A DNA stretch of 64,000 nt from Mesorhizobium_G sp049840935 (GTDB lineage Bacteria > Pseudomonadota > Alphaproteobacteria > Rhizobiales > Rhizobiaceae), in the NCBI GenBank assembly GCA_049840935.1, contig JASGJA010000005.1, positions 69,791 to 133,790 of the forward strand, read 5' to 3'. The notes under the pieces are model-generated. The model was not told where the DNA came from. It did not search any database and saw only the letters and a program-made list of their open reading frames with translations. Below are positions 7,839 through 17,156 of the stretch, piece by piece. Every line of letters begins with the position of its first letter. Position 1 is the stretch's first letter. Made by a program: the position numbers and the translations under genes.

Positions 7839-8432
7839 ATGGATAAATCAGGCATATTGGCGCACGATCTGTTCCCGCATATTCGTATCGTGATGGGCAT
7901 GATTATCGGCCTCGGCGTTACCCGCTTGCTGGCCGGTGTTGCACGCATAATTCAGCATCCGGGTCAATATAAGCTCTACATTGTCCATCTGGCATGGGTG
8001 GCGTCGGTTCTGCTTATGCTTATCCATTTCTGGTGGTGGGAGTTCGACCTCTACGCAGTGCAAAGCTGGACGTTCGGGAAATATCTCTTCCTGATCTGTT
8101 ATTCATTCGTGCTGTTCATGCTGACTGCATTTCTGTTTCCCGAATCGATGCGAGACTACTTCAGCTATGAGGACTATTTTTATTCCATCAGGCCGTGGTT
8201 TTTCGGCTTACTGGCACTGTCCTATCTCCTCGACATCATGGACACGCTTCTGAAAGGGCCGGCGCATTTCGCGCATTTCGGAAACGAGTTCCTTATCCGT
8301 ACGCCAGTACTCGTTGCGGCTTGCGCCGTGGCTATTTTAACAACCAACCGCCGATTTCACCTGACACTGGTTCTGGCAATTATCGCCTATCAGGTTTCAT
8401 GGATTCTACGGCTGTTCGACACACTGATTTGA
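7839..8432 (+). CDS. Polytopic inner-membrane protein of unknown function (197 aa)
   Basis: The ATG follows AGAGGA at good spacing. The protein has about five to six hydrophobic segments: MGMIIGLGVTRLLAGVA, a WVASVLLMLIHFWWW helix, LFLICYSFVLFMLTAFLF, FGLLALSYLLDI, and two more near the C-terminus. No catalytic motif is visible and I cannot name the family. It is divergent from the MFS exporter and stands alone. Confidence 0.75.
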   Translation: MDKSGILAHDLFPHIRIVMGMIIGLGVTRLLAGVARIIQHPGQYKLYIVHLAWVASVLLMLIHFWWWEFDLYAVQSWTFGKYLFLICYSFVLFMLTAFLFPESMRDYFSYEDYFYSIRPWFFGLLALSYLLDIMDTLLKGPAHFAHFGNEFLIRTPVLVAACAVAILTTNRRFHLTLVLAIIAYQVSWILRLFDTLI

Positions 8433-8531
8433 TGGGCCGGTCGCCGTGATCGCTCGACTTGGTGATCAATTGTCGGAACACGATGCTCTCATTCGTCCTT
8501 TCGGCAAGACGCAAAAGTCGGAGCAATCACG

Positions 8532-9209
8532 ATGAACACCACCATCACAGCTTTTCAGCAATCTCCGGATCAGGGCGCTGGCCAGGCCCGCGACGTGCGC
8601 GTGCGCTGGGCTTTCGAAGAGGTGGGCCAGCCCTATGATGTGCGCCTCGTCACATTCGCGGAAATGAAGGAACCCGCACATCGCGGGCTACAACCATTCG
8701 GGCAGATTCCGACATATGAGGAAGGCGATCTGACACTGTTTGAAACAGGGGCGATCGTGCTGCACATTGCGCAAAATCATCCCGGCCTGTTGCCGACGGA
8801 ACCGACCGCGCGAGGGCGGGCGATTGCATGGATTTTTGCAGCGCTGAACACGATAGAGCCGCCCATCGTTGAGCGCGAAGCCGCCGAATTTCTGGAGAAT
8901 GACAAAGCTTGGTATGAGCAACGCCTCGGAATGGTGGAGGATCGCATCCGCGCGCGGCTGAAAGACTTGTCCAACTGGCTTGGCGACAAGGACTGGCTGG
9001 AAGGCGAATTCAGCGCCGGGGATTTGATGATGGTGACAGTGCTGCGCAGGCTGAAAGGTTCAGATGTTCTGGCTGAATATCCGAGCCTCGTGGCCTATTC
9101 CAAGCGAGGCGAAGGGCGACCGGCATTCAAGCGTGCATTCGAGGCGCAATTGGCAGTTTTTAAAGAGTTCGACCAAGCGTCAATCGACGCGATGACTTTC
9201 CGCAAGTGA
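8532..9209 (+). CDS. Glutathione S-transferase family protein
   Basis: 225 residues, the normal size for a cytosolic GST. The N-terminal thioredoxin-like domain contains FGQIPTYEEGDLTLFETGAI, where the cis-Pro and the E[ST]xAI glutathione-binding motif fit the family. The C-terminal helical domain has FSAGDLMMVTVLRR, the usual N-capping box (S/T-x-x-D). These enzymes conjugate glutathione to electrophiles or act as peroxidases; the substrate here is unknown. Its 3' end overlaps the convergent btuD stop by 30 bases. Confidence 0.85.
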   Translation: MNTTITAFQQSPDQGAGQARDVRVRWAFEEVGQPYDVRLVTFAEMKEPAHRGLQPFGQIPTYEEGDLTLFETGAIVLHIAQNHPGLLPTEPTARGRAIAWIFAALNTIEPPIVEREAAEFLENDKAWYEQRLGMVEDRIRARLKDLSNWLGDKDWLEGEFSAGDLMMVTVLRRLKGSDVLAEYPSLVAYSKRGEGRPAFKRAFEAQLAVFKEFDQASIDAMTFRK

Positions 9210-9968
9210 GAGCGGTTGGACGACCATCTGGCCCTCTGCTGTCGTGATGAATGCGTTGATGCCATAGATCGTACGGAGGCGGTCTGGCGTCAGCACCTCG
9301 GCAGGTGTGCCATCGGCGATGACCCGACCCTTGTCGAGCAGAATGACACGCGTGCAGCAGGCCGCGGCCAAGCCGAGATCATGAGATGATGCAATTACGC
9401 TTTTGCCTTCTCGCGCGAGGCTGGCGAAGGTCGACATAAGAGAGAGGTTGTGCGCCGGATCAAGGCCCGCCATCGGCTCGTCGGCCAGGAGAAGCGGCGT
9501 TTCCTGCGCGAGTGCTCGCGCGACAAGCACGCGGGCGCGTTCACCACCGGACAATTGGTTGATCGGCCTGTCACGGAAGGCATCGACATCCATGCGGCGC
9601 ATGGCGGCGCTGACGGCCTCCAAATCGTTTGGGCGAAGGGATGAGAAGGCCGGCAAATATGGCGAGCGACCAAGCGCGACGAGGGTTTCGACGGGAATGT
9701 TCCAAGCAATGTCGCGGTCCTGCGGCAGAAACGCCAGCTTGAGCGCGCACTTCGCGGTAGGGATGCCGGTGCTTGACTGACCATCAATCGAGATTGAGCC
9801 AGAGTATGGCAGGATTCCCGCAAGCGCGCGCAGCAGCGAGGATTTGCCCGCACCGTTTGGACCGACAAGCCCGATGAACTCGCCGGGCGCGACATCGAAG
9901 CTGATGCTGTTGACCACGTCCCGATTGCCGAGCCGGATTGTGAGGTCTTTGACGGAAAGCAGCGTCAT
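9180..9968 (-). CDS. btuD: Vitamin B12 ABC transporter ATP-binding protein
   Basis: 262 residues from the ATG that overlaps the permease stop (ATGA). Walker A is GPNGAGKSS, the signature LSGGERARV, Walker B LLLADEPMAGLD, and the switch His lies in SSHDLGLA. It belongs to the FecCD/BtuCD class of type II importers and powers import from periplasm to cytoplasm. Assignment to cobalamin, not haem or siderophore, rests on being last in an operon with btuB, btuF and btuC behind a cobalamin riboswitch. Confidence 0.85.
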   Translation of the reverse strand: MTLLSVKDLTIRLGNRDVVNSISFDVAPGEFIGLVGPNGAGKSSLLRALAGILPYSGSISIDGQSSTGIPTAKCALKLAFLPQDRDIAWNIPVETLVALGRSPYLPAFSSLRPNDLEAVSAAMRRMDVDAFRDRPINQLSGGERARVLVARALAQETPLLLADEPMAGLDPAHNLSLMSTFASLAREGKSVIASSHDLGLAAACCTRVILLDKGRVIADGTPAEVLTPDRLRTIYGINAFITTAEGQMVVQPLSLAESHRVD

Positions 9969-10966
9969 GCGAGCCTCCTGCGTTCGACATAGACCAGCCA
10001 GAGGAAGAACGGGGCACCGACGATCGCCGTGAGGACGCCGAGCTTCAGGTCGCGCTCCGGCGCAATGATGCGTACCAAAATATCGGCGGCCAGCACCATG
10101 CATGCACCGCCAAGCGCGCTGGCAGGCAGCAACCGCGACGGCAGATTGCCGACAAGTGGACGCAGAAGATGCGGCACGACGAGGCCGACAAAGCCGATAG
10201 CACCGGAAACGGCGGTTGCCGCGCCAACCGAAGCGGCCGTGCCCAAGATTGCTTGAAGCTGCACACGCCGCATGTCTATGCCGACACTCGCCGCTCCGTC
10301 ATTGCCAAGGGTCAAGGCATTGAGCGCTTTGCCGAGGGTGAAAAGCATCGCCCAGCCGATGAGGATGAAAGGTATTGCCAGCCAGAAATGCAGCATGGAA
10401 CGGTCGGTCAAAGAACCAAGCATCCAGAACATAATTTCAAGCGACGCAAACGGGTTTGGCGAGAGGTTCAGCGCTAGCGAGGTCATGGCTCCGGCGAAAC
10501 TGGAAACGGCCACGCCGGCGAGAATGATCGTGAGGATCGAGCCGCGCAATCCCGCAAGCGATTGAACGACCACGACAGCGAGCAAGGCTCCCGCCAGCGC
10601 CGCAAGCGGCAGCGCGAGGGGAAACACAATGGTCAGGCCGGTGTAGATGGCGATGACCGCACCAAGCGAGGCCGATGCGCTGATGCCGATGAGGCCGGGT
10701 TCGGCAAGCGGATTGCGCAACAGGCCTTGCAGCACCGCGCCGGACAGTCCGAGCGTTGCGCCGACGCACAAACCGAGCAGCGCACGCGGCAGGCGCACCT
10801 CCTGCATGATGAGCGCGATGGAATCGGCTTTGGACGAAAACAGCGCGGCTACGCTGTCCGCAAAGCCGATGGCGGCCGGGCCGACGGTGAGTGATAGGAC
10901 GAACAAGATTACCGTGAGAATGACGAGCGCCAGAAGCACCAATCGGTATTGCGCTTGCAGGGTCAT
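9965..10966 (-). CDS. btuC: Vitamin B12 ABC transporter permease
   Basis: 333 residues and about 10 membrane helices, the normal size for BtuC/FecCD permeases. Family landmarks include GATLGLSGAVLQGLLRNPLA near the first third and GFVGLVVPHLLR with its conserved PHLLR towards the end, which contacts the ATPase. It overlaps btuF and btuD by ATGA on both sides, so translation of the three is coupled. It forms the inner-membrane channel for cobalamin delivered by BtuF. Confidence 0.88.
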   Translation of the reverse strand: MTLQAQYRLVLLALVILTVILFVLSLTVGPAAIGFADSVAALFSSKADSIALIMQEVRLPRALLGLCVGATLGLSGAVLQGLLRNPLAEPGLIGISASASLGAVIAIYTGLTIVFPLALPLAALAGALLAVVVVQSLAGLRGSILTIILAGVAVSSFAGAMTSLALNLSPNPFASLEIMFWMLGSLTDRSMLHFWLAIPFILIGWAMLFTLGKALNALTLGNDGAASVGIDMRRVQLQAILGTAASVGAATAVSGAIGFVGLVVPHLLRPLVGNLPSRLLPASALGGACMVLAADILVRIIAPERDLKLGVLTAIVGAPFFLWLVYVERRRLA

Positions 10967-11811
10967 TTCGAAGAACCGGTTTGGGTAGCGGTGCGCAAAA
11001 GGCGGATGGCCTCGACAGTGAAAGGACCACCGCAGATGGTGTATTTCGACGGGACAGCAACGCGGGCGCTGTTTTCTGCGAGGCGGAGATAGGCCGGATG
11101 AACGAAATTTTCCTGCGCCAGTGCGGGCTTAGTGGGATGGTCCTCGGCGTCGATCAAAACATCGGGTTGCGCCAGCAAAAGCACCTCCAGAGGAAGCCGG
11201 GCGGTTCCAGAAAAGCCCATGCGCGCGGCAATGTTTTCCAGACCAGAGGCTGCGATAAGTGAATCGACCAGTGTGCCGGAACCAGCGGTGTAGCTGTTGG
11301 CAAAATAGGTCGCGGCGGTTTTGTTTTTCCGGGCGGAAGCGGAGGCTTCTGCTAGCGCGGCGTCGAATGTGGTGAGAATCTCGTTCGCGCGGGCGGGCTG
11401 GCGAAGAATTTCGCCCATCCTGATGATATTCTGGCGGATGTCAGCAAGCGATGATTCAGGCGCAAATTCTTCCACGCGAATGCCGAGCTTGCGGAGTAGG
11501 TCGACGGTCGCGCGGGTGGTGAAAGTTCCCGACAACACCAGATCCGGCTGCATCAGAAATATCTCTTCAGCCAAGCCGTGATTGAGGATCAGGCCCTTTG
11601 TATCTGATGCAAGTGCGGAAGCTTCCGGGTCGGCGGCAAGCCAAGAAACGGAACGAAGTTGACCGGGTGCGGCGATGAGCATCGCCAATTGGTCCGTGCA
11701 CAGGTTCATGGAAACAACCCTGCCCGCCGGTTGCTGCTGCGCATGGGCAGGCGCGGCCAAAAGGCCGAGCGCCAATGCGAAAGCAATTGAAAGGCGGGCA
11801 GGGTTATGCAC
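10963..11811 (-). CDS. btuF: Periplasmic cobalamin-binding protein
   Basis: 282 residues with a clear signal peptide (ALALGLLAAPAHA, cleavage before QQQP). The body matches the helical-backbone binding proteins of the BtuF/TroA type: RVVSMNLCTDQLAMLI at the start, then LMQPDLVLSG, and GLENIAARMG in the second lobe. It should capture cobalamin in the periplasm and hand it to BtuCD. Its start is separated from the btuB stop by one base and its stop overlaps btuC. Confidence 0.85.
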   Translation of the reverse strand: MHNPARLSIAFALALGLLAAPAHAQQQPAGRVVSMNLCTDQLAMLIAAPGQLRSVSWLAADPEASALASDTKGLILNHGLAEEIFLMQPDLVLSGTFTTRATVDLLRKLGIRVEEFAPESSLADIRQNIIRMGEILRQPARANEILTTFDAALAEASASARKNKTAATYFANSYTAGSGTLVDSLIAASGLENIAARMGFSGTARLPLEVLLLAQPDVLIDAEDHPTKPALAQENFVHPAYLRLAENSARVAVPSKYTICGGPFTVEAIRLLRTATQTGSSK

Positions 11812-11812
11812 G

Positions 11813-13772
11813 TCAGAATGTACCTTTTACGCCGAGGAAGGCGGTGCGCCCGGCGGTGTTGTAGCCGAAAACCTCCTGATAATCCTCGTCGAACAAGTTT
11901 TCGATACGGCCAAACGCTTCAAAGCGATCATTGAACTTGTAGCTGCCGCCGACATTGACGACCGTATATGCGCCGAGCGTGACCGGGGTCGTGAGGCCGC
12001 CAACATAGGAATTGTCGGTCATCTTGCCGTTGAACACCGCTTCCGCAAAGACCCGTGCCCGATCTTCATGGAAGGTGTAGGCCGCTGACAGCGAACCGGA
12101 ATGCTTTGGCCGCCGCAATTCCTGCACACGTTCGCCACCTGCGGTCTGCTGCTGCGTGGAATCCGTGTAGGTGTATGTCGCCGTTGTCGAAAAACCGTTG
12201 ACGAGGTTGAGCGTTAGCGCCACTTCCACACCTTGCCGCTTGCTCTCGCCATCGAGGTTTACTGGTGTTGCGAAATAGTCTGGCGGACCGCCATAGACAG
12301 TTGCAATTTCGTTGGTCAGGTTCTGGTTGAAATAGGTGACATCAGCGACCAGCGCGCGGTCGAAGAAACCTTGCTCGATACCGATATCCCAGCCGAGGCT
12401 TTCTTCCGGCTTGAGGTTCGGATTGCCCGCAAATGTAGATGGCAAATAGCCGAACTGCTCAAAGAAAGTTGGGTTGGTGACGCCGGTGCCAACCGAGGCG
12501 TGCAGGCGGGTTTGGGTGTTCGGAATCTTCCATGCGCCACTGAGGCTGTAGGTTGTTGCGTCCTCGAACGCCTCGTTGAAGTCCTGGCGGACGGCGGCAT
12601 TCAGGAAGAACTGGTCAAGATATTCGCCGCGATATTCCGCGACAATTGAGTTGCTGTCGCGCTCGAATGTTTCGGTCAGATGCGAGGGCGCATATGTCTC
12701 GCGCTGCCATTCGTAACCGCCGGTGATCTGGTGGTGTGCATCGAGCGCACCCGGCGTGTCGAACTGATAGCTCGCCTGATAGGTGCCGTTGTAGCGATTG
12801 CCGTCATCATACGACAGCGCACCTTGATTGTAGTTGTCGCGATGTGTGTCGCTGCCGCTGAACCGCGCCTTCTGGGTGAGTGCGCCATCCAGAGCGACAT
12901 AGGCTGCCGCCGAGCGATCCGTAGAATTCGCGTGAGGCGGTGTAGTCATCACCGTCGATCACCAATCCATTTGGGTAGGGTCCAGCTACATAGGAAAAGT
13001 CCTGCGGATCAATGTCGCTCTTGCGGTCAACGAAACGGAGTGTGCCGTCCACTGAGAGATTTTCGGACAGGTCCGCGTTGAAACGACCGTTCAGCGTTGT
13101 GTTGCGGTCGCCGTCTTTCTCGTCGCCGAAATCGGAGATGTTGAAGCCGTCCGTGCGGCGAAATGCGGCTGAAAGTGCGGTGTCGAAATTACCTTTGCCG
13201 CCTGAAAGTGTAGCGGCACCCAGGAACGTGCCGTCCGTCCCCACTTCAGAGCGTGCGGACGTGTTCCAGCCATTTCGCTCACCGCGTTTGGTGATGATGT
13301 TGACTACGCCTGCGGATGCGTTTGCACCCCAGAAGGCGCTTTGCGGACCGCGCAGGATTTCGATGCGGTCAATGTCCGACACAAGCAGGCTGCCGAAATC
13401 AAACTCGCCGCTGGACGCTTCGTTGGCTTCCACCCCGTCGATCATGACAAGCAACTGATTGGCTTCGTTGCCACGCACGCGAACCTGCGTGTAGCCTCCG
13501 TAAGAGCCAGTGCGCGAAACGGCGAAGCCGGGCACCTGGCGCAACGCATCGGCGACATAGCGAACCTGCTTCTGTTCAAGCTCCTGTCCGGTCAGAACCG
13601 TGAAGGCACGGCCTGACTTTTCCTGCTCGACGGGTGTCAGGCCATCTGTGACCAGAACCGGCGCAAGTTCGGTCGGTTCCTGTTCCTGCGCGGCTGCGTT
13701 TATTGTGTAGCTGAGCAATGTCCCGCTACAAATAATTGTTGACGCCAATGCGCCAAATGCTTTCGGTCGCAT
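11813..13772 (-). pseudogene. btuB: TonB-dependent outer-membrane cobalamin receptor BtuB, frameshifted in this sequence
   Basis: The N-terminal part starts at ATG 13770-13772 (MRPKAFGALAS, signal peptide ending AAAQ). It contains the plug domain (VRVRGNEANQLLVMIDGVEA; IEILRGPQSAFWGANASAG). The beta-barrel part continues in another frame from about 12,925 and ends properly with Phe. Joining them gives about 652 residues, the family size; one extra base between 12,905 and 12,930 explains the break. The start has an AGAGGGG ribosome site. It heads the B12 uptake operon and is controlled by the riboswitch upstream. In vivo it should import cobalamin using TonB energy. The disruption is probably a sequencing error. 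Confidence 0.85.
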
Positions 13773-13792
13773 GTTTCCCCTCTGCATTCCAT

Positions 13793-13816
13793 GCGGGGAA
13801 AATGCGTTGTCCCCGC
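13793..13816 (-). promoter_or_regulatory. Hairpin just upstream of the btuB ribosome site; possible riboswitch expression platform
   Basis: GCGGGGA and TCCCCGC arms flank a short loop, placed immediately before the AGAGGGG ribosome site of btuB on the minus strand. Cobalamin riboswitches of Gram-negative bacteria commonly act by closing such a structure over the translation start. No terminator T-run is present. Confidence 0.5.
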
Positions 13817-13944
13817 GGTTCAAAACAAACCGCAGGCTTCGGGTCGCAGAGATTCAGAATAGACTGACCCCTCCGGCTCCGGCACGCGGCAACACTTTGG
13901 TGTCACCGCCACGGAAGCCGCGCCTGACCACACCCCGTAGTCAA

Positions 13945-14130
13945 GCATGGGTGACTGGAACTGGCAGGTCTCCTGACTTCCGTGTCATCGCCCCTTCCCG
14001 CCTTCCCGAATGCAGATGCATTCAGTGGCATTGAGGGAGGGGCTCAACGGTTACAGTTGCGGGGGCAGTCACGGTTTCGGCAAGCCTCACCGTGTTCCCT
14101 TTTCATCTGCCGAGGCAGAACCAGCTCCGA
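13945..14130 (-). ncRNA. Cobalamin (adenosylcobalamin) riboswitch
   Basis: On the minus strand the conserved blocks come in order: AAAAGGGAACACGGTGAGG, then TGACTGCCCCCGCAACTGTA, GCCACTG followed by CGGGAAGG, and GGAAGTCAGGAGACCTGCC (the B12 box). This matches the cobalamin aptamer consensus at every core segment. It lies about 175 bases before btuB and overlaps no gene. Cobalamin binding should shut off btuB and the transporter genes behind it. Confidence 0.96.
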
Positions 14131-14184
14131 CTCTTTGGTAATTGATGAATGGGCCGCGTGTCAACGAACCCCGCGCGCAGTACG

Positions 14185-15226
14185 CTATGTCTCGAATTTG
14201 AACGACGCATCCGTGCCGACTGGTCGCGGCGAGTAAACAAGCTTCGTCCGCAGCGAGGTCATCATCGCATTTACAATGCGTGTTCCCAGTCCCGTTCCTT
14301 GTACCGTGCCGGTGCCATCCCAACCTTTGCCTTCGTCAATAACCGATATGGTGGCGTAATTATCTGGCAGCAGGGAGAGGGTAACTAGCACGCGACCCGC
14401 CGACTGATCCGAATAAGCGTATTTGACGGCATTGGTGACGAGTTCCGTGACGGCCACGCCAATTGAAACGGCCTTGTCTGGTGACACCCAGATCGAATCA
14501 CCTTCAAACTCGATGATGTTTTGCCACCCATCTGCAGCAATGCTGCTGGCGAGGTCCGCAACGAGGTCGTTTAAGTATTCGTCCAGCGCAACCTTGCCGA
14601 TGTCAGTGGATTTATAGAGCCGCCGATGAACACCGGAAATTGCCTTGATGCGACCCTCTGTTTCGCTCAACGCATGTGCCGCTGCCGTATCCTTGACCAA
14701 AGACGCCTGCATTCGCACCAATGAGGCGACAAGCGCCAAGCTGTTGGCAATGCGGTGATTTACCTCGGAGAGCAACAGTTCGGCGCGCTCGCGCGCATCG
14801 CGCATTTCCTGTTCGGCGCGCATTCTCGCACGATCGAGCCGGGAACGCTCCAATGCGGCGTCGATCGCGCTGAAAAGCAATTCCAGAAAAATTGCCATCT
14901 GCGGTTTTCGAAACGTAGTCGTACGCACCTGCTTTGAGGGCATTGACCGCGACAGCCGTTTCCGTGGAACCGGTGACGTAAATAACGGGCGGAGTCACGT
15001 TTACGGTTTCAAGCTCCTTGAGGAAAAGCAGCCCCGTGCCGTCACCCAGATTGTGGTCCAGAACGATGATACTCGGTTCAAGTTCTGCAAGCCGAGCAAC
15101 GCCCTCCGAGACGCTTTGGGCGTGGGTCAGGCCGTAACCTCGCCGCTTCGCGGTTTTTTCGATCAGGCGCACCAGAGTGGTGTCGTCATCAATGTAGAGA
15201 AGATGGACTGGGGTGTCTGGCATCAA
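14185..15226 (-). pseudogene. Receiver domain fused to HWE/HisKA_2-type histidine kinase, frameshifted in this sequence
   Basis: The first half is a receiver domain (HLLYIDDDTTLV, phospho-acceptor Asp57 in IIVLDHNLGDG, VTGSTE, and Lys in YVSKTADG). The second half, in another frame, is a kinase: coiled coil, LLLSEVNHRIANSLALVASL as the phospho-acceptor His box, VTELVTNAVKYA as N box, and DEGKGWDGTG as the ATP lid. The join falls in a run of five A at 14887-14891; four would restore one 346-residue protein. Such soluble hybrid kinases relay signals received by their own receiver domain. Its start overlaps the stop of the preceding receiver gene (TGATG), so it is third in a sensory operon. Output is unknown. 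Confidence 0.85.
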
Positions 15227-15669
15227 ACAGTCTGCGGAACTTGCATTACAGAGAAGAACAGGCCGAGTTGGCGGATCGCGTTGGCAAAGCCTTCATAGTT
15301 AACCGGCTTGGTAATATAGACATTCGCGCCGAGGTCATAGCAACGTTGAATTTCGCGAGCATCATCCGTGGTCGTTAACACCACGACCGGCGCGGGCTTA
15401 GTGTGCTTGTTCGCCTTGACGCGTTCGAGAATGTCGACGCCGGTCATGTCCGGCAAATTCAGGTCAAGCAGGATGAGCAGATGCCGACCGGCGTTGACTT
15501 CGCCCGATCCATCGGGCCCAAGCAAATATTTGAGCGCGTCCGTTCCGTTCGAAAACGGGATAATCTCGTTGCTGACGCCAGCGCGTCTAATGTTCTTTTC
15601 GATGAGACGCGCATGGCCCTCGTCGTCTTCGATCATGACGATGGTGACGGCATTGCCTTCATTGCTCAT
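15223..15669 (-). CDS. Single-domain response regulator (Rcp1-like receiver)
   Basis: 148 residues, only a receiver domain. Acidic pocket MIEDDEGHARLIEKN, phospho-acceptor Asp69 in LILLDLNLPDM, Thr in VVLTTTDD, and Lys in YITKPVNYEGF. This closely follows the Rcp1/bacteriophytochrome-associated subfamily. It overlaps the kinase gene upstream (ATGA) and the hybrid kinase gene downstream. It probably shuttles phosphate between the membrane kinase and the soluble hybrid kinase. Confidence 0.88.
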   Translation of the reverse strand: MSNEGNAVTIVMIEDDEGHARLIEKNIRRAGVSNEIIPFSNGTDALKYLLGPDGSGEVNAGRHLLILLDLNLPDMTGVDILERVKANKHTKPAPVVVLTTTDDAREIQRCYDLGANVYITKPVNYEGFANAIRQLGLFFSVMQVPQTV

Positions 15670-17156
15670 TGCTGTGTCCTCGTCGCCGTTTTTAGCGTTT
15701 CAGGCAGAGTGATCGTGAACGTTGTGCCTTTACCCAAGCGCGAAGCAAGGGTGATATCGCCGCCAAGATTGCGGATTGCTGACCTGACATAGGCCAGCCC
15801 TATGCCCTCGCCCGCAACGTTTTGCGTGCCGGACCTGCGAAACAGATCAAAAACTCTTTCGCTGTCGTGCTCGGCAATTCCCCGTCCGTTATCTTCTATC
15901 TCGATGGCGATCCTGTGTCCCGGCACAGATTTCGTACGAATGGTTATGCGCAGCGGTCGATCCGGCTCGGCATATTTGACTGCATTGTCGATCAGATTTC
16001 CCAATATCTGCTCCAGCGACAGCCGGTCGGAAATGATCTTCGGCGCGCGCACATCGATTACGGCTTCGCCGCCGGAATCGCTGAGCTGGTGCTGGACCGA
16101 ATCGAGGCATTGTTCGATGAGCGACCGAAGCGTGATCTGCTCAGGGATCAATTCCCGTCGACCCTCTCTCGACAGTTTCAGAATGGCGTTGATCAGGCCG
16201 TCCATCTTCTTTGTCGAAGAACGGATGAAGCTGATCGCCTCCGGCAGATCTTCCGATGCGCTGATGCGGGCCTGCTCGTTTTCCACGCCCTGCGCCTGCG
16301 CGTCTTTTACCAATGTCTGGATAGGCGCGATGCTCGCCTCCAACTCGCTGGTGAAGCCCATAATGTTGACCAGCGGTGCGCGCAGATCGTGCGTCACGAT
16401 ATAGGCGAAGCGCTGGATTTCTTCGTTGGCGCGTCCGAGTTCGACGGTGCGCTCCCTGATGCGCTCTTCCAGTCCCTCGTTGAGCGCCTCGATCTCAGCC
16501 TGCGCCGCATTCAGCTCGCGTGTGTAGCGTGCAAAAATCCAGATCGCACCAGCGACGACAGAGACAATGACAAGTGCGCCGACAAGGGAAACGAATTGCA
16601 GCGCGTTGGAACTCGCACGTTGTTCCTCGATGCTTTGGGCAAAGCGCTTGTCGGCGGCGGCAATCATCACGTCGAACAACGCGCGCGCGTCGTCCATCAA
16701 CTTCTTGCCCACTCCGCTGTCGACCAAGGCGAGCGCTTCTACATTTTTGTGGGCATTTGCAAGTTCGAGCGTTTGCGATAACTCGGCCAGCTTGGCATCA
16801 ACCTTCGCCGATAGATCGTCAATTTGTGCTGTCGCGGATGCGTCGCCTTTCGCCACACCACGCAGGATATCCAATCTCTTGGGAATCTCGCTGCGGGCGT
16901 TTTCGAACGGTTCAAGATAGCTTTGCTTATTGGTGAGAAGATAGCCGCGTTGACCAATCTCTGCATCCTGAACCAGAGATTTGAGATCGACGATGGCCGT
17001 GCGCGTTTGACGTGCGGCGATGGCCGCCTCGGCATATTTCGACGTCTGACTCATCAGCCAGGCTGTGGTGCCCACTATAACAAATAGTGCGGCAAGCCCA
17101 ATCGCGAAGAGCGCCGACGTCCACCCCACCATCGAACGGCGGCTTGTCACCGCCAT
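15666..17156 (-). CDS. Membrane sensor histidine kinase with CHASE3 domain
   Basis: 496 residues. Two membrane helices (about 13-35 and 188-209) flank a CHASE3-type helical extracytoplasmic domain containing DAEIGQRGYLLT. A coiled coil (about 212-245) leads to the HisKA box VTHDLRAPLVNIMGF (His256), then NLIDNAVKYAE as N box, DNGRGIAEHD, FDLFRRSG and GEGIGLAYV. It should autophosphorylate and pass phosphate to the receiver encoded next. No DNA-binding output is encoded in the operon. Confidence 0.9.
   Translation of the reverse strand: MAVTSRRSMVGWTSALFAIGLAALFVIVGTTAWLMSQTSKYAEAAIAARQTRTAIVDLKSLVQDAEIGQRGYLLTNKQSYLEPFENARSEIPKRLDILRGVAKGDASATAQIDDLSAKVDAKLAELSQTLELANAHKNVEALALVDSGVGKKLMDDARALFDVMIAAADKRFAQSIEEQRASSNALQFVSLVGALVIVSVVAGAIWIFARYTRELNAAQAEIEALNEGLEERIRERTVELGRANEEIQRFAYIVTHDLRAPLVNIMGFTSELEASIAPIQTLVKDAQAQGVENEQARISASEDLPEAISFIRSSTKKMDGLINAILKLSREGRRELIPEQITLRSLIEQCLDSVQHQLSDSGGEAVIDVRAPKIISDRLSLEQILGNLIDNAVKYAEPDRPLRITIRTKSVPGHRIAIEIEDNGRGIAEHDSERVFDLFRRSGTQNVAGEGIGLAYVRSAIRNLGGDITLASRLGKGTTFTITLPETLKTATRTQQ

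Noticed and set aside
15822..16781. 319-codon plus-strand frame opposite the CHASE3 kinase
   Set aside because: It mirrors conserved kinase motifs on the other strand and has no recognisable domain of its own.
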